Positions 18,355-26,271 of a stretch of DNA of 64,000 bases are shown here, piece by piece. Source of the DNA: Vulcanimicrobiota bacterium (GTDB lineage: Bacteria; Vulcanimicrobiota; Vulcanimicrobiia; Vulcanimicrobiales; Vulcanimicrobiaceae). The position numbers were made by a program, and so were the translations under genes. The notes below the pieces were generated by a model. It was not told the DNA's origin. It was given only the letters and a program-made list of their open reading frames with translations, and did no database searches. The DNA lies in contig JAAXCW010000002.1 of the NCBI GenBank assembly GCA_013036095.1, positions 248,001-312,000 of the forward strand, read 5' to 3'. Position 1 is the stretch's first letter; each line of letters begins with the position of its first letter.

Positions 18355-19554
18355 CTAAATCAGATCCCTTAACGTCAGCGACTTCGTCACGCGCAAGCCG
18401 TTACGTTCGAGCACGAGTCGGACGACGGTACCGGCCGCCGCATACCACGCGTTGTGCAAGCCGTTCGCGCCGAGATCCGCGGGCGATTGCCCGTTGACGG
18501 AGAGAACGAAGTCGCCCGCCATGATGCCCGCTTGCGCGGCGGGACTGTTGGGAACGACGCTGGCGACGCTCCACTGGGCGCCCTGCGGCAAAACGCTCAG
18601 GCCCGCGCGGTTGTAGACGAACGGTGTAGAAAACGCCGCATTCGGAAGCAGGTACAGTTTACTGTCGGGCACGTCGAGCGTCACCGTGAACCGCTTCAGT
18701 ATCTCGGCGCCGATGTTGCCGGCAAGGTCCGATTGAGCAAATACGCCGCCGCCCGGCCCCGCGACTGCGACGAGCAAATCGTGCAGCTGCACATTTCCCA
18801 CCTGAAAGGTCCGCCCGCGTCCGATATTGCCCATGAGCACGCCTCCGACGCCGCGCCCGATCTCCACCGCTAACGTTTTATGAAACTCTTTGTCGAGACC
18901 CGAGCTCTGCGCGAACGCTTGCGTCACGGTCAATGAACCGCCCGAGCCGGCGTCAACATCGAAGCTGCCGGAATGTCCGTTGATCGTCGCCGAAATGTTT
19001 GGAATCGCTCCGCGGCGCATCGCGAGGGCAACTTCCGTAGCGCCGTTCGGCGCGGTGAAAGCGGCCGGCTGCGTGAAGATCAGCCGCGAATTCGCGTAAT
19101 CGATAGAAACGATCAGCTTCCCGAAAATCTCTCGCCCGATAATGCCGCCATACGGCACGCCTTTGAACGGGCTCACGAGCGCAAGCGTTGGAAGCACGAC
19201 GAACGCGCCGCCCTTGTATGATACACCGCCGAAATCGATCTCCGGCACCTGCACGATGCCGACGTCGCTTACCGCGCTACCCGCCCCGCCGAGCCGCGCG
19301 TGTCCGATCACGGGCAGCGCCAATGTATCTTCCGCAGCCGGCGAAAGCGACGCGGCGCCGCCGGTATCGAAAATAAAAGCATACGGCTTGCCGTCCACGG
19401 TCGTCTGAATGAAGATGTGATTTCCCGAGAGCGTGAACGGAATCGTGGTCGTGCCCGAAAGCGAAAGGTCTCCGGACGCCAGCTGCGCGGCAGCGGGTCG
19501 CGTGCTCGCGGCGCACAACAGCAAAAGAACGACGGAAAAAAAACGGCGCATCAT
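18355..19554 (-). CDS. Exported retropepsin-like aspartic protease with C-terminal PDZ domain
   Basis: A 399-residue exported protein. After a signal peptide (MMRRFFSVVLLLLCAAS) comes a clan AA aspartic protease-like unit with FIFDTGGAASLSP. A second unit has FDVDAGSGGSLTV, where the expected DTG is DAG, so the second half-site departs from consensus. The C-terminus is a PDZ domain (VVPNSPAAQAGIMAGDFVLSVNG). ATG at 19554 overlaps the upstream stop (ATGA), so the pair is co-translated. Proteins of this build are often annotated as PDZ-containing aspartyl proteases, though proteolysis is not certain given the altered motif. Confidence 0.75.
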   Translation of the reverse strand: MMRRFFSVVLLLLCAASTRPAAAQLASGDLSLSGTTTIPFTLSGNHIFIQTTVDGKPYAFIFDTGGAASLSPAAEDTLALPVIGHARLGGAGSAVSDVGIVQVPEIDFGGVSYKGGAFVVLPTLALVSPFKGVPYGGIIGREIFGKLIVSIDYANSRLIFTQPAAFTAPNGATEVALAMRRGAIPNISATINGHSGSFDVDAGSGGSLTVTQAFAQSSGLDKEFHKTLAVEIGRGVGGVLMGNIGRGRTFQVGNVQLHDLLVAVAGPGGGVFAQSDLAGNIGAEILKRFTVTLDVPDSKLYLLPNAAFSTPFVYNRAGLSVLPQGAQWSVASVVPNSPAAQAGIMAGDFVLSVNGQSPADLGANGLHNAWYAAAGTVVRLVLERNGLRVTKSLTLRDLI

Positions 19555-20189
19555 GGCAGAATATACCCCGTCGGACACGACCCGGTTTCAGCTTTTATCC
19601 TGAGTATCGGGTGGAGCTCGATGCCGTTCGGAGCGACTCCCGTCTGGCCGTGCAGTACGTCGAAAAAGCCGATACCCGTTAGCTTCGCGACAAACTTGCC
19701 GCTAAATTTCTTGAGCCCGCCTCCGGCCGGGGCAGCGCCGAAACACTTGGTGAACGCGGTGCGGACGGCCGAGATCTGCGCCGCGCGTCCGCTCGCGATG
19801 ACCGTCGAACATTTGGGATCCGGTACTTCGCCGATCAGCGTATGCGCCGGATGCGCCGGGTCGGCGAGCACGACGTGTAAGTCGCGGTCGGCTTCCTCTT
19901 TAAAACCAACGAGCAACGCCGAAACCGTGTACTCCGTTTTTTCGACCGGCGCATAGCGGCTCGTGTCGTTGTTTTTGTTGAACGCGGCGGGAACCGAAAA
20001 CGCGCGCAGTTGAGTGACCGTGGCCGCGATCGGCGCTGAGCTGACCTGCGCGGCGCCGGCGTCGTCGAGCGTCTTGATGTGCCAGCGCTCGGTGCCGCAG
20101 TGCGAAAGCGGATTGAGCGCGACGGCTGGCTGGGCCGGCGCCGCAGAAAAAGCCACCATAGCCGCGAGCACTACTGCGGAACGCTTCAT
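19551..20189 (-). CDS. Secreted protein of unknown function, coupled to the retropepsin-like gene
   Basis: A 212-residue protein starting at ATG 20189 with a signal peptide (MKRSAVVLAAMVAFSAAPAQ). The mature region has four cysteines and a long beta-rich stretch (TEYTVSALLVGFKEEADRDL, FVAKLTGIGFFDVLHGQTGV) that could bind a ligand or nucleic acid, but no known domain is evident to me. The frame is open to 20513 but that extension is arginine-rich and overlaps the next gene. Its TGA overlaps the start of the downstream protease gene by 4 bp. Confidence 0.6.
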   Translation of the reverse strand: MKRSAVVLAAMVAFSAAPAQPAVALNPLSHCGTERWHIKTLDDAGAAQVSSAPIAATVTQLRAFSVPAAFNKNNDTSRYAPVEKTEYTVSALLVGFKEEADRDLHVVLADPAHPAHTLIGEVPDPKCSTVIASGRAAQISAVRTAFTKCFGAAPAGGGLKKFSGKFVAKLTGIGFFDVLHGQTGVAPNGIELHPILRIKAETGSCPTGYILP

Positions 20190-20194
20190 GCCGC

Positions 20195-20548
20195 CTATTT
20201 CAGCAGCTTCACCGCCAGCTCTTCGAATACGTCGTACGCGCTCTCGCGTGCACTGATCGTGCCGCGCATGCTTGGGGACGACGTCGCCGCGTGCAGCCGC
20301 GCGGCGAAATTCGCCCGCGTCGCGGCTTCGAGTTCCCCAAAATCGGCATAGCCTGCTTGCTCGGCCGCGGCTTCGCTGGCGTCGTACATACGCTTGACCA
20401 GAGAACGTTCGAGGTCGGAGCGGCAGCCGTCGCTGCAGTAGAGCGGAACGGCACACGCCTGCATGGCGTCGAGGCTTCGGGCCTGAGGAATCGGGCCCGC
20501 GCACCACAGGCAAGGGATGAAGCCGAGATTTGCGCGCTCGTCACCCAC
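20195..20548 (-). CDS. Small protein with a cysteine-rich zinc-ribbon-like N-terminus
   Basis: A 117-residue protein from GTG 20548. The first 50 residues contain PCLWCAGPIP and, after a spacer, PLYCSDGCRSDLE, a four-cysteine layout that could bind zinc. The rest is a helical, acidic tail. It is 5 bp upstream of the secreted gene ending at 19551 and downstream of the LuxR-type regulator, all on the minus strand. Function unknown. Confidence 0.5.
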   Translation of the reverse strand: MGDERANLGFIPCLWCAGPIPQARSLDAMQACAVPLYCSDGCRSDLERSLVKRMYDASEAAAEQAGYADFGELEAATRANFAARLHAATSSPSMRGTISARESAYDVFEELAVKLLK

Positions 20549-20583
20549 ACCCGTAGGTTAGTACGGAAGTACTGGTCTTCCTC

Positions 20584-22110
20584 CTAGGCTCGTTTGTGCG
20601 ACCGGAAGAGACCGGCCAGCTGGGTCCGGTTGGTAACGTTGTAGGTCCGGAACAGCTGCGCGATGTGATTACGGACGGTATACGGGCTGCGGCCAAGCGC
20701 CTTTGCAATGCCCGCATTACTTTTGCCCTCGAGCAGCAAGTCGAGCACGCGCCGCTGGGCCTTTGAAAGCAGCCGGCTGTCAACGCTCGCGTCGCTGGCG
20801 TCGGCAATCTTGCGCGCAACCCAACTCTTGGGCCACGGCGCGATCTTCTGACGAGCTTCGACCAGCCACGCCGGTGCGCCGGTCGCACGATACAACGCCA
20901 GCGCGCAAACCGCCGTCCGCCACCCGTAATGGAACGCATCGAAAGTTTCGCGCGCTTCGGAAAGCATGACGATTGCTTCTTCTTTTTCGCCGAGCTCGAG
21001 CATCGCTTTACCGGCCGAATACGCAGCAAAGGCTCGCGTGCGAGGATCGTCGTCGTACGAGATCCCCACCATAACGGGCGTATGCAGCGAGCGGAATTGC
21101 GCGAGATATTTTTGCGAAAGTGCCGGATCGGTCGTCGCAAAAAGTTCAGCCAAAACGAAAAGTGACGATCGTTCTTCACGCTGCGTCTCCGACCAAGAAA
21201 GATGCTGCGCGATCTCGTGCGCTTCATGGAGCACGTCCTGCGCAAAAGTACGCTCGCCGGTGTTTCGGGCGAGATAGGCGCGATCGGTCAAGCACAGCAC
21301 GCGCCAGTGCTCCGAGGGCGCCAACGCCGAAGCCGCGCGGAAGGCGCGGAACGCCGCCAATTCGTCGCCTTGCAGCGCATCGATCCAGCCGATGTAGCGC
21401 TGCGTTTGAAATTGCTCCAGGCGCGTGCCGGCAGCCCACTTCATGGACGCGTAGACCTCTTTCACGCGAGAGGCTTCCCGAGCAAGCGGTAATTCGCGGA
21501 CCAACAAACTCAGCGTTCGGAGCGCTTTGGCGCGGTAGTATTCGTCCGGATTGCTCGACTCGCCCAGCACGTCTAACGCCCGCATGAGCTCGCGCACTTG
21601 CTTGTCGGTGTCGCGACGCCGAACCGCAATCCATGAAAGCAACACGTGTGCGCGCGCGCGATTATTCGGCGAGGCGTCCTGGAGCCCGCGTTCCATCAAA
21701 CTTTCGCTTTCGCGGTGTTCGTGTTCCAACCACGCGCCCAAACCCTTATAGAAAATCGCGTCTGCGTGCAATTGCGTCCCGGTCGTGGTTTTTTCTAGTG
21801 CGCGATCTAAACGCAAGCGCCCGGTCAAGTAATCGTTCGTGTGCCCGTAGGCGGCGCCAAGAAGAATATCGCGCTCGATCTCGGACTCTGGATCTTTTGT
21901 TTTCAGCCCGGTCAGCTGCTCGATGATCTCCACATAGCGCTGCTCGCGAAAATCAATCCGCGCCGTTAACAAAGCGGCTCGAACGGGATCGCCGGCGCCG
22001 AGCTCGTCCAAAAGACGCCGGCAAGCCGGGTAGTCCGCCGCCAGGAAGGCAGCGTTAAAGCCGTCTTCATTGAACCGCGCCTTGCGGCTCGACCGTTTGG
22101 GTGTAGCCAT
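20584..22110 (-). CDS. LuxR-type transcriptional regulator with long TPR-like N-terminal region
   Basis: A 508-residue protein. Residues about 440-500 form a LuxR/GerE helix-turn-helix (SKAQRRVLDLLLEGKSNAGI, GRSPYTVRNHIAQLFRTYNV). The preceding 430 residues are helical with TPR-like repeats, as in the C-terminal sensory parts of MalT/LAL regulators, but no ATPase P-loop is seen, so it is a short relative. The ATG at 22110 is held inside a 13-bp hairpin and a further dyad lies upstream, which suggests control of its own translation and transcription. Targets are unknown. Confidence 0.8.
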   Translation of the reverse strand: MATPKRSSRKARFNEDGFNAAFLAADYPACRRLLDELGAGDPVRAALLTARIDFREQRYVEIIEQLTGLKTKDPESEIERDILLGAAYGHTNDYLTGRLRLDRALEKTTTGTQLHADAIFYKGLGAWLEHEHRESESLMERGLQDASPNNRARAHVLLSWIAVRRRDTDKQVRELMRALDVLGESSNPDEYYRAKALRTLSLLVRELPLAREASRVKEVYASMKWAAGTRLEQFQTQRYIGWIDALQGDELAAFRAFRAASALAPSEHWRVLCLTDRAYLARNTGERTFAQDVLHEAHEIAQHLSWSETQREERSSLFVLAELFATTDPALSQKYLAQFRSLHTPVMVGISYDDDPRTRAFAAYSAGKAMLELGEKEEAIVMLSEARETFDAFHYGWRTAVCALALYRATGAPAWLVEARQKIAPWPKSWVARKIADASDASVDSRLLSKAQRRVLDLLLEGKSNAGIAKALGRSPYTVRNHIAQLFRTYNVTNRTQLAGLFRSHKRA

Positions 22111-22138
22111 GATGCGGCGGGAAGACCCGCCGCATCAT
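22109..22138. promoter_or_regulatory. Hairpin holding the start codon of the LuxR-type regulator
   Basis: On the plus strand ATGATGCGGCGGG, loop AAGA, CCCGCCGCATCAT, a perfect 13-bp stem. On the minus-strand transcript its 3' arm contains the ATG of the regulator (22110). Folding would hide the start codon. On the plus strand the stem is followed by CCTTTTGG, too weak for a confident terminator. Confidence 0.55.
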
Positions 22139-22144
22139 CCTTTT

Positions 22145-22164
22145 GGTAGTATCTTAGTACTACC
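22145..22164. promoter_or_regulatory. Dyad GGTAGTA-N6-TACTACC upstream of the LuxR-type regulator
   Basis: A perfect 7-bp inverted repeat with 6-bp spacer lies between the lipoprotein stop (22172) and the regulator start (22110). Its size and place fit an operator, possibly for autoregulation. Confidence 0.45.
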
Positions 22165-22171
22165 CTGCGTG

Positions 22172-22372
22172 CTAGGGTGTGGGCGTCGGATCGGGGCAGC
22201 CCGATTCCGGGCAGTTGCTCGACGGCCCGCCGCCGTTGTCTCCCGCTTTTTGGACCAGCGGCGGCTTCTGCTGCTGCGTGGTAAGCGGAACAAGCGTGGA
22301 ACCCTTAGACGTGCACGCCTGCAGCGAGCAAGCGAGGGCTGCGAGGCACAGGGCCCCGAGTAGATTTTTCAT
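22172..22372 (-). CDS. Small lipoprotein
   Basis: A 66-residue protein starting at ATG 22372 after AGAAAGG. The N-terminus MKNLLGALCLAALACSLQAC ends in a lipobox-type LQAC, so the Cys at residue 20 would be lipidated. The remaining 46 residues are low complexity, with Gln, Pro and Gly runs, a Cys pair (NCPESGC) and a PTPTP end. It precedes the LuxR-type regulator on the same strand. Function unknown. Confidence 0.6.
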   Translation of the reverse strand: MKNLLGALCLAALACSLQACTSKGSTLVPLTTQQQKPPLVQKAGDNGGGPSSNCPESGCPDPTPTP

Positions 22373-22483
22373 AGTAACCTTTCTGGCACGAGAAGTGCCG
22401 GGGAAGGTGTACTGGTACGAAAAACCTACTGCGAAGCCTTGAAAATGACCCAAAGCGAAGGGGCCTACAGACAGGAGGGCGCG

Positions 22484-22783
22484 ATGTTAAGCAGCTTCCC
22501 GATGAACGGTTTTGTCCCAATCAAGGACGCCGGTAAAGCCCGGACTTTTTACGAGGGTGTGCTCGGCTTTGAGCTAGTCAGCGACAACGAATTCGTCGCA
22601 ACGTATCGCTCTGGAGCGCATTCGTGACGTCGTCACCGAGCTGACAAAACGCGGTGTCACGTTCGAGCGCTTCAACATCGAATGGATGAAGCAAGACGAG
22701 CTTGGGTCTGGGAGAGTCCGGACGGAAGCGTCGCCTGGTTCAAAGATCCCGACGGAAACACGCTCTCAGTCTCGGAGCACTAA
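22484..22783 (+). pseudogene. Broken VOC/glyoxalase-family gene
   Basis: A good ribosome site (AGGAGG) and ATG at 22484 begin a glyoxalase-fold protein (MLSSFPMNGFVPIKDAGKAR, then FYEGVLGFELVSDNEF). The frame stops at 22625. The rest of the family pattern continues in two other frames: RDVVTELTKRGVTFERFNI and WMKQDELG, then WESPDGSVAWFKDPDG and NTLSVSEH ending at 22783. About 20 residues between the halves are also missing. At least one deletion and a second frameshift are needed, so the gene is inactive. A repeat copy lies immediately after it. Sequencing error could explain one shift but not the missing segment. Confidence 0.8.
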
Positions 22784-22796
22784 CCTTTCCAATAGT

Positions 22797-22856
22797 GTCA
22801 TCCTGAGCTTGTCGAAGGACCCTGAGCAGCGACCGAAGGGAGCGAGTCGAAGGGCC
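22797..22856 (+). repeat. TCATCCTGAGC repeat, short-palindrome tandem form
   Basis: GTCATCCTGAGCTTGTCGAAGGAC is the minimal form in which left and right flanks meet. It is followed by CCTGAGCAGCGACCGAAGGG and AGCGAGTCGAAGGGCC, a second degenerate unit. It fills the gap between the broken VOC gene and msrB, which converge. Confidence 0.85.
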
Positions 22857-22864
22857 GGGGCCGC

Positions 22865-23275
22865 CTATTCGTTCGGCTTAAAGTTCAACGAAAGCGAGTT
22901 GATGCAGTAACGCGTTCCTTCCGGCCCGGGACCGTCATCGAAGACGTGACCCAAATGCGAGTCGCAGCGTTTGCAGCGGACTTCGACGCGATGCATGCCG
23001 AGCGTATCGTCGTCTAGGAGCCGAACGTTTTGCTGTTCCTCGGGACGCGTAAAGCTCGGCCAACCGCAGTGCGATTCGAATTTTGAATCGGACTTAAACA
23101 GCGGGGCTCCGCAGGCGCCGCACGTATACATCCCTTCGTCGTCAACGCTCAGCAGCGACCCCGTAAACGGACGTTCCGTACCGGCCTCGCGCAGAATGTG
23201 ATAGCGCTCGGAACCGAGCTCTTTCCGCCACTCCTCTTCCGATTTTTGAACCTCGGGCGACGTATCGTGTTTCAT
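22865..23275 (-). CDS. msrB: Peptide-methionine (R)-S-oxide reductase
   Basis: A 136-residue MsrB, which reduces R-methionine sulfoxide in proteins using thioredoxin. The zinc site is visible as two CxxC pairs (TCGACGAPL and CKRCDSHLG). Substrate-site motifs are SKFESHCGWPSF and GHVFDDGPGPEGTRYCINS, the Cys of RYCINS being catalytic. Length and layout are normal. Its ATG overlaps the Uma2-type gene stop by 4 bp (ATGA), so the two are co-translated, a pairing that has no obvious functional logic. Confidence 0.95.
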   Translation of the reverse strand: MKHDTSPEVQKSEEEWRKELGSERYHILREAGTERPFTGSLLSVDDEGMYTCGACGAPLFKSDSKFESHCGWPSFTRPEEQQNVRLLDDDTLGMHRVEVRCKRCDSHLGHVFDDGPGPEGTRYCINSLSLNFKPNE

Positions 23276-23826
23276 ATCTGATCCAACTCCGCAAAGATGA
23301 GGTCAACATCGAATTGCAGCCACGGCAGCGCCCGATGCGTGAAGCGATCGCCGGCCAAATACTCGCGCATTCCGTCAGCCGCGTGCGCGATGATGCGGCG
23401 CGTCTTCGGGTCGACGTCCAAGGCAAGGACCGAACCCGTCGCGAGATAGCGCGCAATTTTTTTGGCGAGATAGCGCAGGTCGTCGGAAGGCGAACGCACT
23501 TCGACCGCCAGCTCGGGTGAGACCGGCGGCTTCTCGCGGCCTTTTCCGGTTAATTGTTCGCGGCGCTCTCGGCTGAGAAACGCGACGTCAGGAACGAACT
23601 CGGTTTTCTTCGTGCCCGCGATAGCGCCGGGGTCGAAGCGTACTTCCGAAACCACAAATCCACGGTCCCCGGCGCAGGCCTTGATCGCCGTAGCAAGCGC
23701 AATTTGGACGAGCCCGTGACTCAGTTTCGGACTCACCTTGGGGTAGGGCCGGCCGTCGAGGTACTCGATCTCCGGCTTGTCGCGCATTGTCGTCGCCATG
23801 CTCTGCATCTCACATGATACCATCAC
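23272..23826 (-). CDS. Uma2-family (DUF820) PD-(D/E)XK nuclease-like protein
   Basis: A protein of up to 184 residues with the Uma2 pattern: KLSHGLVQIALATAI, FVPDVAFLSR, PELAVEVRSPSDD and AKKIARYLATGS, which give the D-(E)xK-type core of restriction-endonuclease folds. The family is very common in multicopy in some phyla and its role is unsettled. Several start codons compete (23826, 23811, 23802). It ends in an overlap with msrB and lies downstream of a strong hairpin terminator. Confidence 0.85.
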   Translation of the reverse strand: MMVSCEMQSMATTMRDKPEIEYLDGRPYPKVSPKLSHGLVQIALATAIKACAGDRGFVVSEVRFDPGAIAGTKKTEFVPDVAFLSRERREQLTGKGREKPPVSPELAVEVRSPSDDLRYLAKKIARYLATGSVLALDVDPKTRRIIAHAADGMREYLAGDRFTHRALPWLQFDVDLIFAELDQI

Positions 23827-23858
23827 GCGCTAGCCCCCGAATGGAGAGGAGTGAAAAG

Positions 23859-23884
23859 AAAAAAGGCGCCGGGGCGCCTTTTCA
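23859..23884. terminator. Bidirectional rho-independent terminator
   Basis: AAAAGGCGCC-GG-GGCGCCTTTT forms a G+C-rich stem bounded by A and T runs on both sides. On the minus strand it ends the transcript of the 23902-24093 gene before the Uma2/msrB unit. Confidence 0.8.
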
Positions 23885-23901
23885 AGTGATCGTGACGAGA
23901 T

Positions 23902-24093
23902 TTAGGTAAGCGCGCCTTCTTTAATGCCCGAGCGAATTTGACTGCGCAGCTCGGGCGTATCTTCGTGCTTGTGCACTTTCACGGCATGATCGGCCGCGAC
24001 GTTTACGAGTTCGTCTTCCGTGTCGGCCGCGATGGCAACTGTGCAGTTGCTTTCGCTTGGAAACTCGCGGCAATCGATGAATTTACGAGCCAT
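23902..24093 (-). CDS. Small DUF1059-like protein
   Basis: A 63-residue protein starting at ATG 24093 behind GGAAAGGGG. The sequence begins MARKFIDCREFPSESNCTVA and continues with a short helical region containing HAVKVHKHEDTPELR. This matches the small DUF1059 family (two Cys in the N-terminal half, His in the helix). Function unknown. It is monocistronic, with a terminator directly downstream. Confidence 0.65.
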   Translation of the reverse strand: MARKFIDCREFPSESNCTVAIAADTEDELVNVAADHAVKVHKHEDTPELRSQIRSGIKEGALT

Positions 24094-24158
24094 AGTGACC
24101 CCTTTCCACATTGTGGACCTGAAAGGTACCGCCCGCCGGGACCGGGCTCCTCCAGCCT

Positions 24159-25265
24159 TTAAAGGGGCAGCAACTTCCGTGCTTGGGGCGTGTCCTGATA
24201 CTCGACAGTCAGGATCGCGCGCATGTGCGTACGAGCCGAGTTAGCGTCCGGCGTGCCGATTCTTCCGAGCGTGGTATACATGTCGAAAAGCAGCTGCGGC
24301 AGATCGCGGTCGCGGGGATAGACTTTGTGCATGTCGTCGATCGCGGTGGCGATCTGCACGGCCGCGCCACTTTCTTGAGTCGTGTAACCGTAACCGATCA
24401 TGAAGTTGACGCGCTTGAGCTCGTTTTGTATGCCTAAGATGGACATGCCCATGGGGCCGAAATACTCGTCTGCCGGTGCGAGCGTCGTTAAATAGACGTC
24501 GTGCGGCTGCGACTTGACGCTGGCGATGAGCGGGGGCGCGTTGGTCAACCGCAACCGGTTGAGCACGCTCTGCGCATTGGCTTGGTCACCCTGCGTGTAG
24601 CCTTCCGCACCGGCAGCCGCGTTGCGCACGGCATTCAAGAAAGCCGGCCCCCAGGTCGACGGCAGATTCGCGATCGGAAACGTTGCCTGGTTGGCGTGTG
24701 CGAAAGCCAAACTGCGCCACGACGCATCGGCGCTAATCAGGTAGCCGCGCCAGTTCGCTTCGACGCGTTCCAGTTGAGCGTTCGCATCATGCGGGTATGC
24801 CTGCAGCAGCGCGGTGGCGTCTTCGTCGGCGAACTGCGCGAGCGCGATCGGATCCTCGAGGGCACCGACGCGTGCCAGCAGGTCTTTGGCTTTGGCCTGT
24901 TCCGCGCGATCCGGATTGTTCTTCTGAACGTAAAGGGCCGCCTCGCGCACCCACCACGGTACGGCTTCGTGATTGATGAGCGGATCGTAATGCAGAGCCG
25001 ACGCCATATCGACCGTCAGCTGCGCCAAATTGGCGTATCCGGGATCATTGGGCATCTGCAGCGAGTACGCGCGGCCGGCGTTAAAAATCGTCGAGAGGTA
25101 CTCTTGCTGGTTGTAAAAAGTCCAGCCTTGCGCGCTGCCCTTTTCGAAGGCGGCTTTCATCTGCGCGAAGAGCTTGGCGGGATCCGCCATGAGCGCCGCA
25201 TCTGCCCGCAAGGGCAAGACAAGTGCAAGCAGCGCCAACACTGCCATCCTCACGCTAGCCATCAT
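24159..25265 (-). CDS. Secreted helical-repeat protein of unknown function
   Basis: A 368-residue protein with a signal peptide (MMASVRMAVLALLALVLPLRADA) and an all-helical mature part with TPR-like spacing of Ala, Leu and Tyr residues. No catalytic motif or cysteine cluster is seen. Its start overlaps the purP end by 11 bp on the same strand, so it is read from the purine transcript, but nothing in it suggests a part in purine synthesis. Confidence 0.6.
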   Translation of the reverse strand: MMASVRMAVLALLALVLPLRADAALMADPAKLFAQMKAAFEKGSAQGWTFYNQQEYLSTIFNAGRAYSLQMPNDPGYANLAQLTVDMASALHYDPLINHEAVPWWVREAALYVQKNNPDRAEQAKAKDLLARVGALEDPIALAQFADEDATALLQAYPHDANAQLERVEANWRGYLISADASWRSLAFAHANQATFPIANLPSTWGPAFLNAVRNAAAGAEGYTQGDQANAQSVLNRLRLTNAPPLIASVKSQPHDVYLTTLAPADEYFGPMGMSILGIQNELKRVNFMIGYGYTTQESGAAVQIATAIDDMHKVYPRDRDLPQLLFDMYTTLGRIGTPDANSARTHMRAILTVEYQDTPQARKLLPL

Positions 25266-26271
25266 TTAACACCATTCCCAGCTTATTACTGGAAATGGCG
25301 TTTTTGAGTTCCCTGGCAATCCGGCGCCCGGTCGACATGGGCTCCGAGTAATTCAGGTACGAGTACGGCGAGCCGTCGATAAAAAGATTGGTTCCCGCCA
25401 CAATGCGCGCAGAGATTTCCATCACGAAAAATTGCATGTCCGGCGTGATGATCGTCTCGATGCAAAAGGCGCCAAAGAGCCCTTTTGGACCGCAGATCTC
25501 CTTACTGACGCGTACCACCGCCTCGCCCATGCGGTACGCCTCCGCCAGCATTGATTCGCGCAGCGAGACCGGCGAGTTGCCGACCACCACATAGGAAGGG
25601 CTCACGTCCATGCCCTCTTGCGCCGCTGCCGGAATGCGACCGAGTGAGTCGACGTTGGTTTCATACCGGCGGTCCATACTCATGATCTCGAGCCGGTCTT
25701 CCAGCGGCGAATAAAAGTAATGCACGTAGAGCGGAACGCCGACGATGTATTCCTGGATGATGTGCTCTTCCTTCAGGTGCGCCGCGCGCGTTTCAAAATC
25801 GGCGGTATCGCGGATGAACATGTAGCCCTTGCCGCCCTGCGCCCCGTAAAGTTTCACGATGACCGGACGGTCGATGTCGTTGCCGGTCTGAAATTGGCGC
25901 GGCAGCGTGAGTCCCGCGCGCGAAAGCCATTGGCGCTGCAACTCGCGGCTGGCCTCCCAGTCGAGCACCGCTTTATTTCCGAAATACGGAATCGTCATGC
26001 GCTTATGTTCGTCGAGCGAAAGATAGGCCACGAACGAACCGTGAGGAACGATGATAATCTTGCGTTTTTCGAGCTGGGGCATGAGCGTTGGAAAATCTTG
26101 GTAGCGGTCGATGCCGATGACTTCATCCACGAAACGAAACGACCGGTAGAGCGCTTCGGTGTCGCGGTTGGCAATCGCGAGCGTCGCAAATCCTTCGTCG
26201 TGTGCGCCTTTTAGGATTTGCAGCGCCGAATGTGATCCGAGCGTTGCAATAGTGTAGGGCAGCTCGGGCAT
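25255..26271 (-). CDS. purP: PurP-type formate-dependent FAICAR synthetase
   Basis: A 338-residue ATP-grasp enzyme. The whole chain follows archaeal PurP: TIATLGSHSALQILKGAHDE, IIVPHGSFVAYLS, VIVKLYGAQGGKGYMFI, IQEYIVGVPLYVHYFYSP, MDRRYETNVDSLGRIPA, SPSYVVVGNSPVSLRES and VMEISARIVAGTNLF. PurP makes FAICAR from AICAR, ATP and formate, replacing the formyltransferase half of PurH. The ATG shares a base with the purS-like stop, placing it inside the purine cluster. The family is mainly archaeal, so its presence here suggests transfer. Some bacterial homologues may have other substrates. Confidence 0.88.
   Translation of the reverse strand: MPELPYTIATLGSHSALQILKGAHDEGFATLAIANRDTEALYRSFRFVDEVIGIDRYQDFPTLMPQLEKRKIIIVPHGSFVAYLSLDEHKRMTIPYFGNKAVLDWEASRELQRQWLSRAGLTLPRQFQTGNDIDRPVIVKLYGAQGGKGYMFIRDTADFETRAAHLKEEHIIQEYIVGVPLYVHYFYSPLEDRLEIMSMDRRYETNVDSLGRIPAAAQEGMDVSPSYVVVGNSPVSLRESMLAEAYRMGEAVVRVSKEICGPKGLFGAFCIETIITPDMQFFVMEISARIVAGTNLFIDGSPYSYLNYSEPMSTGRRIARELKNAISSNKLGMVLNDG

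Noticed and set aside
19590-19612. Another copy of the dispersed repeat (ATCCTGAGTATCGG)
   Set aside because: Only nine bases match, no palindrome or right flank follows, and it lies in a normal coding stretch.
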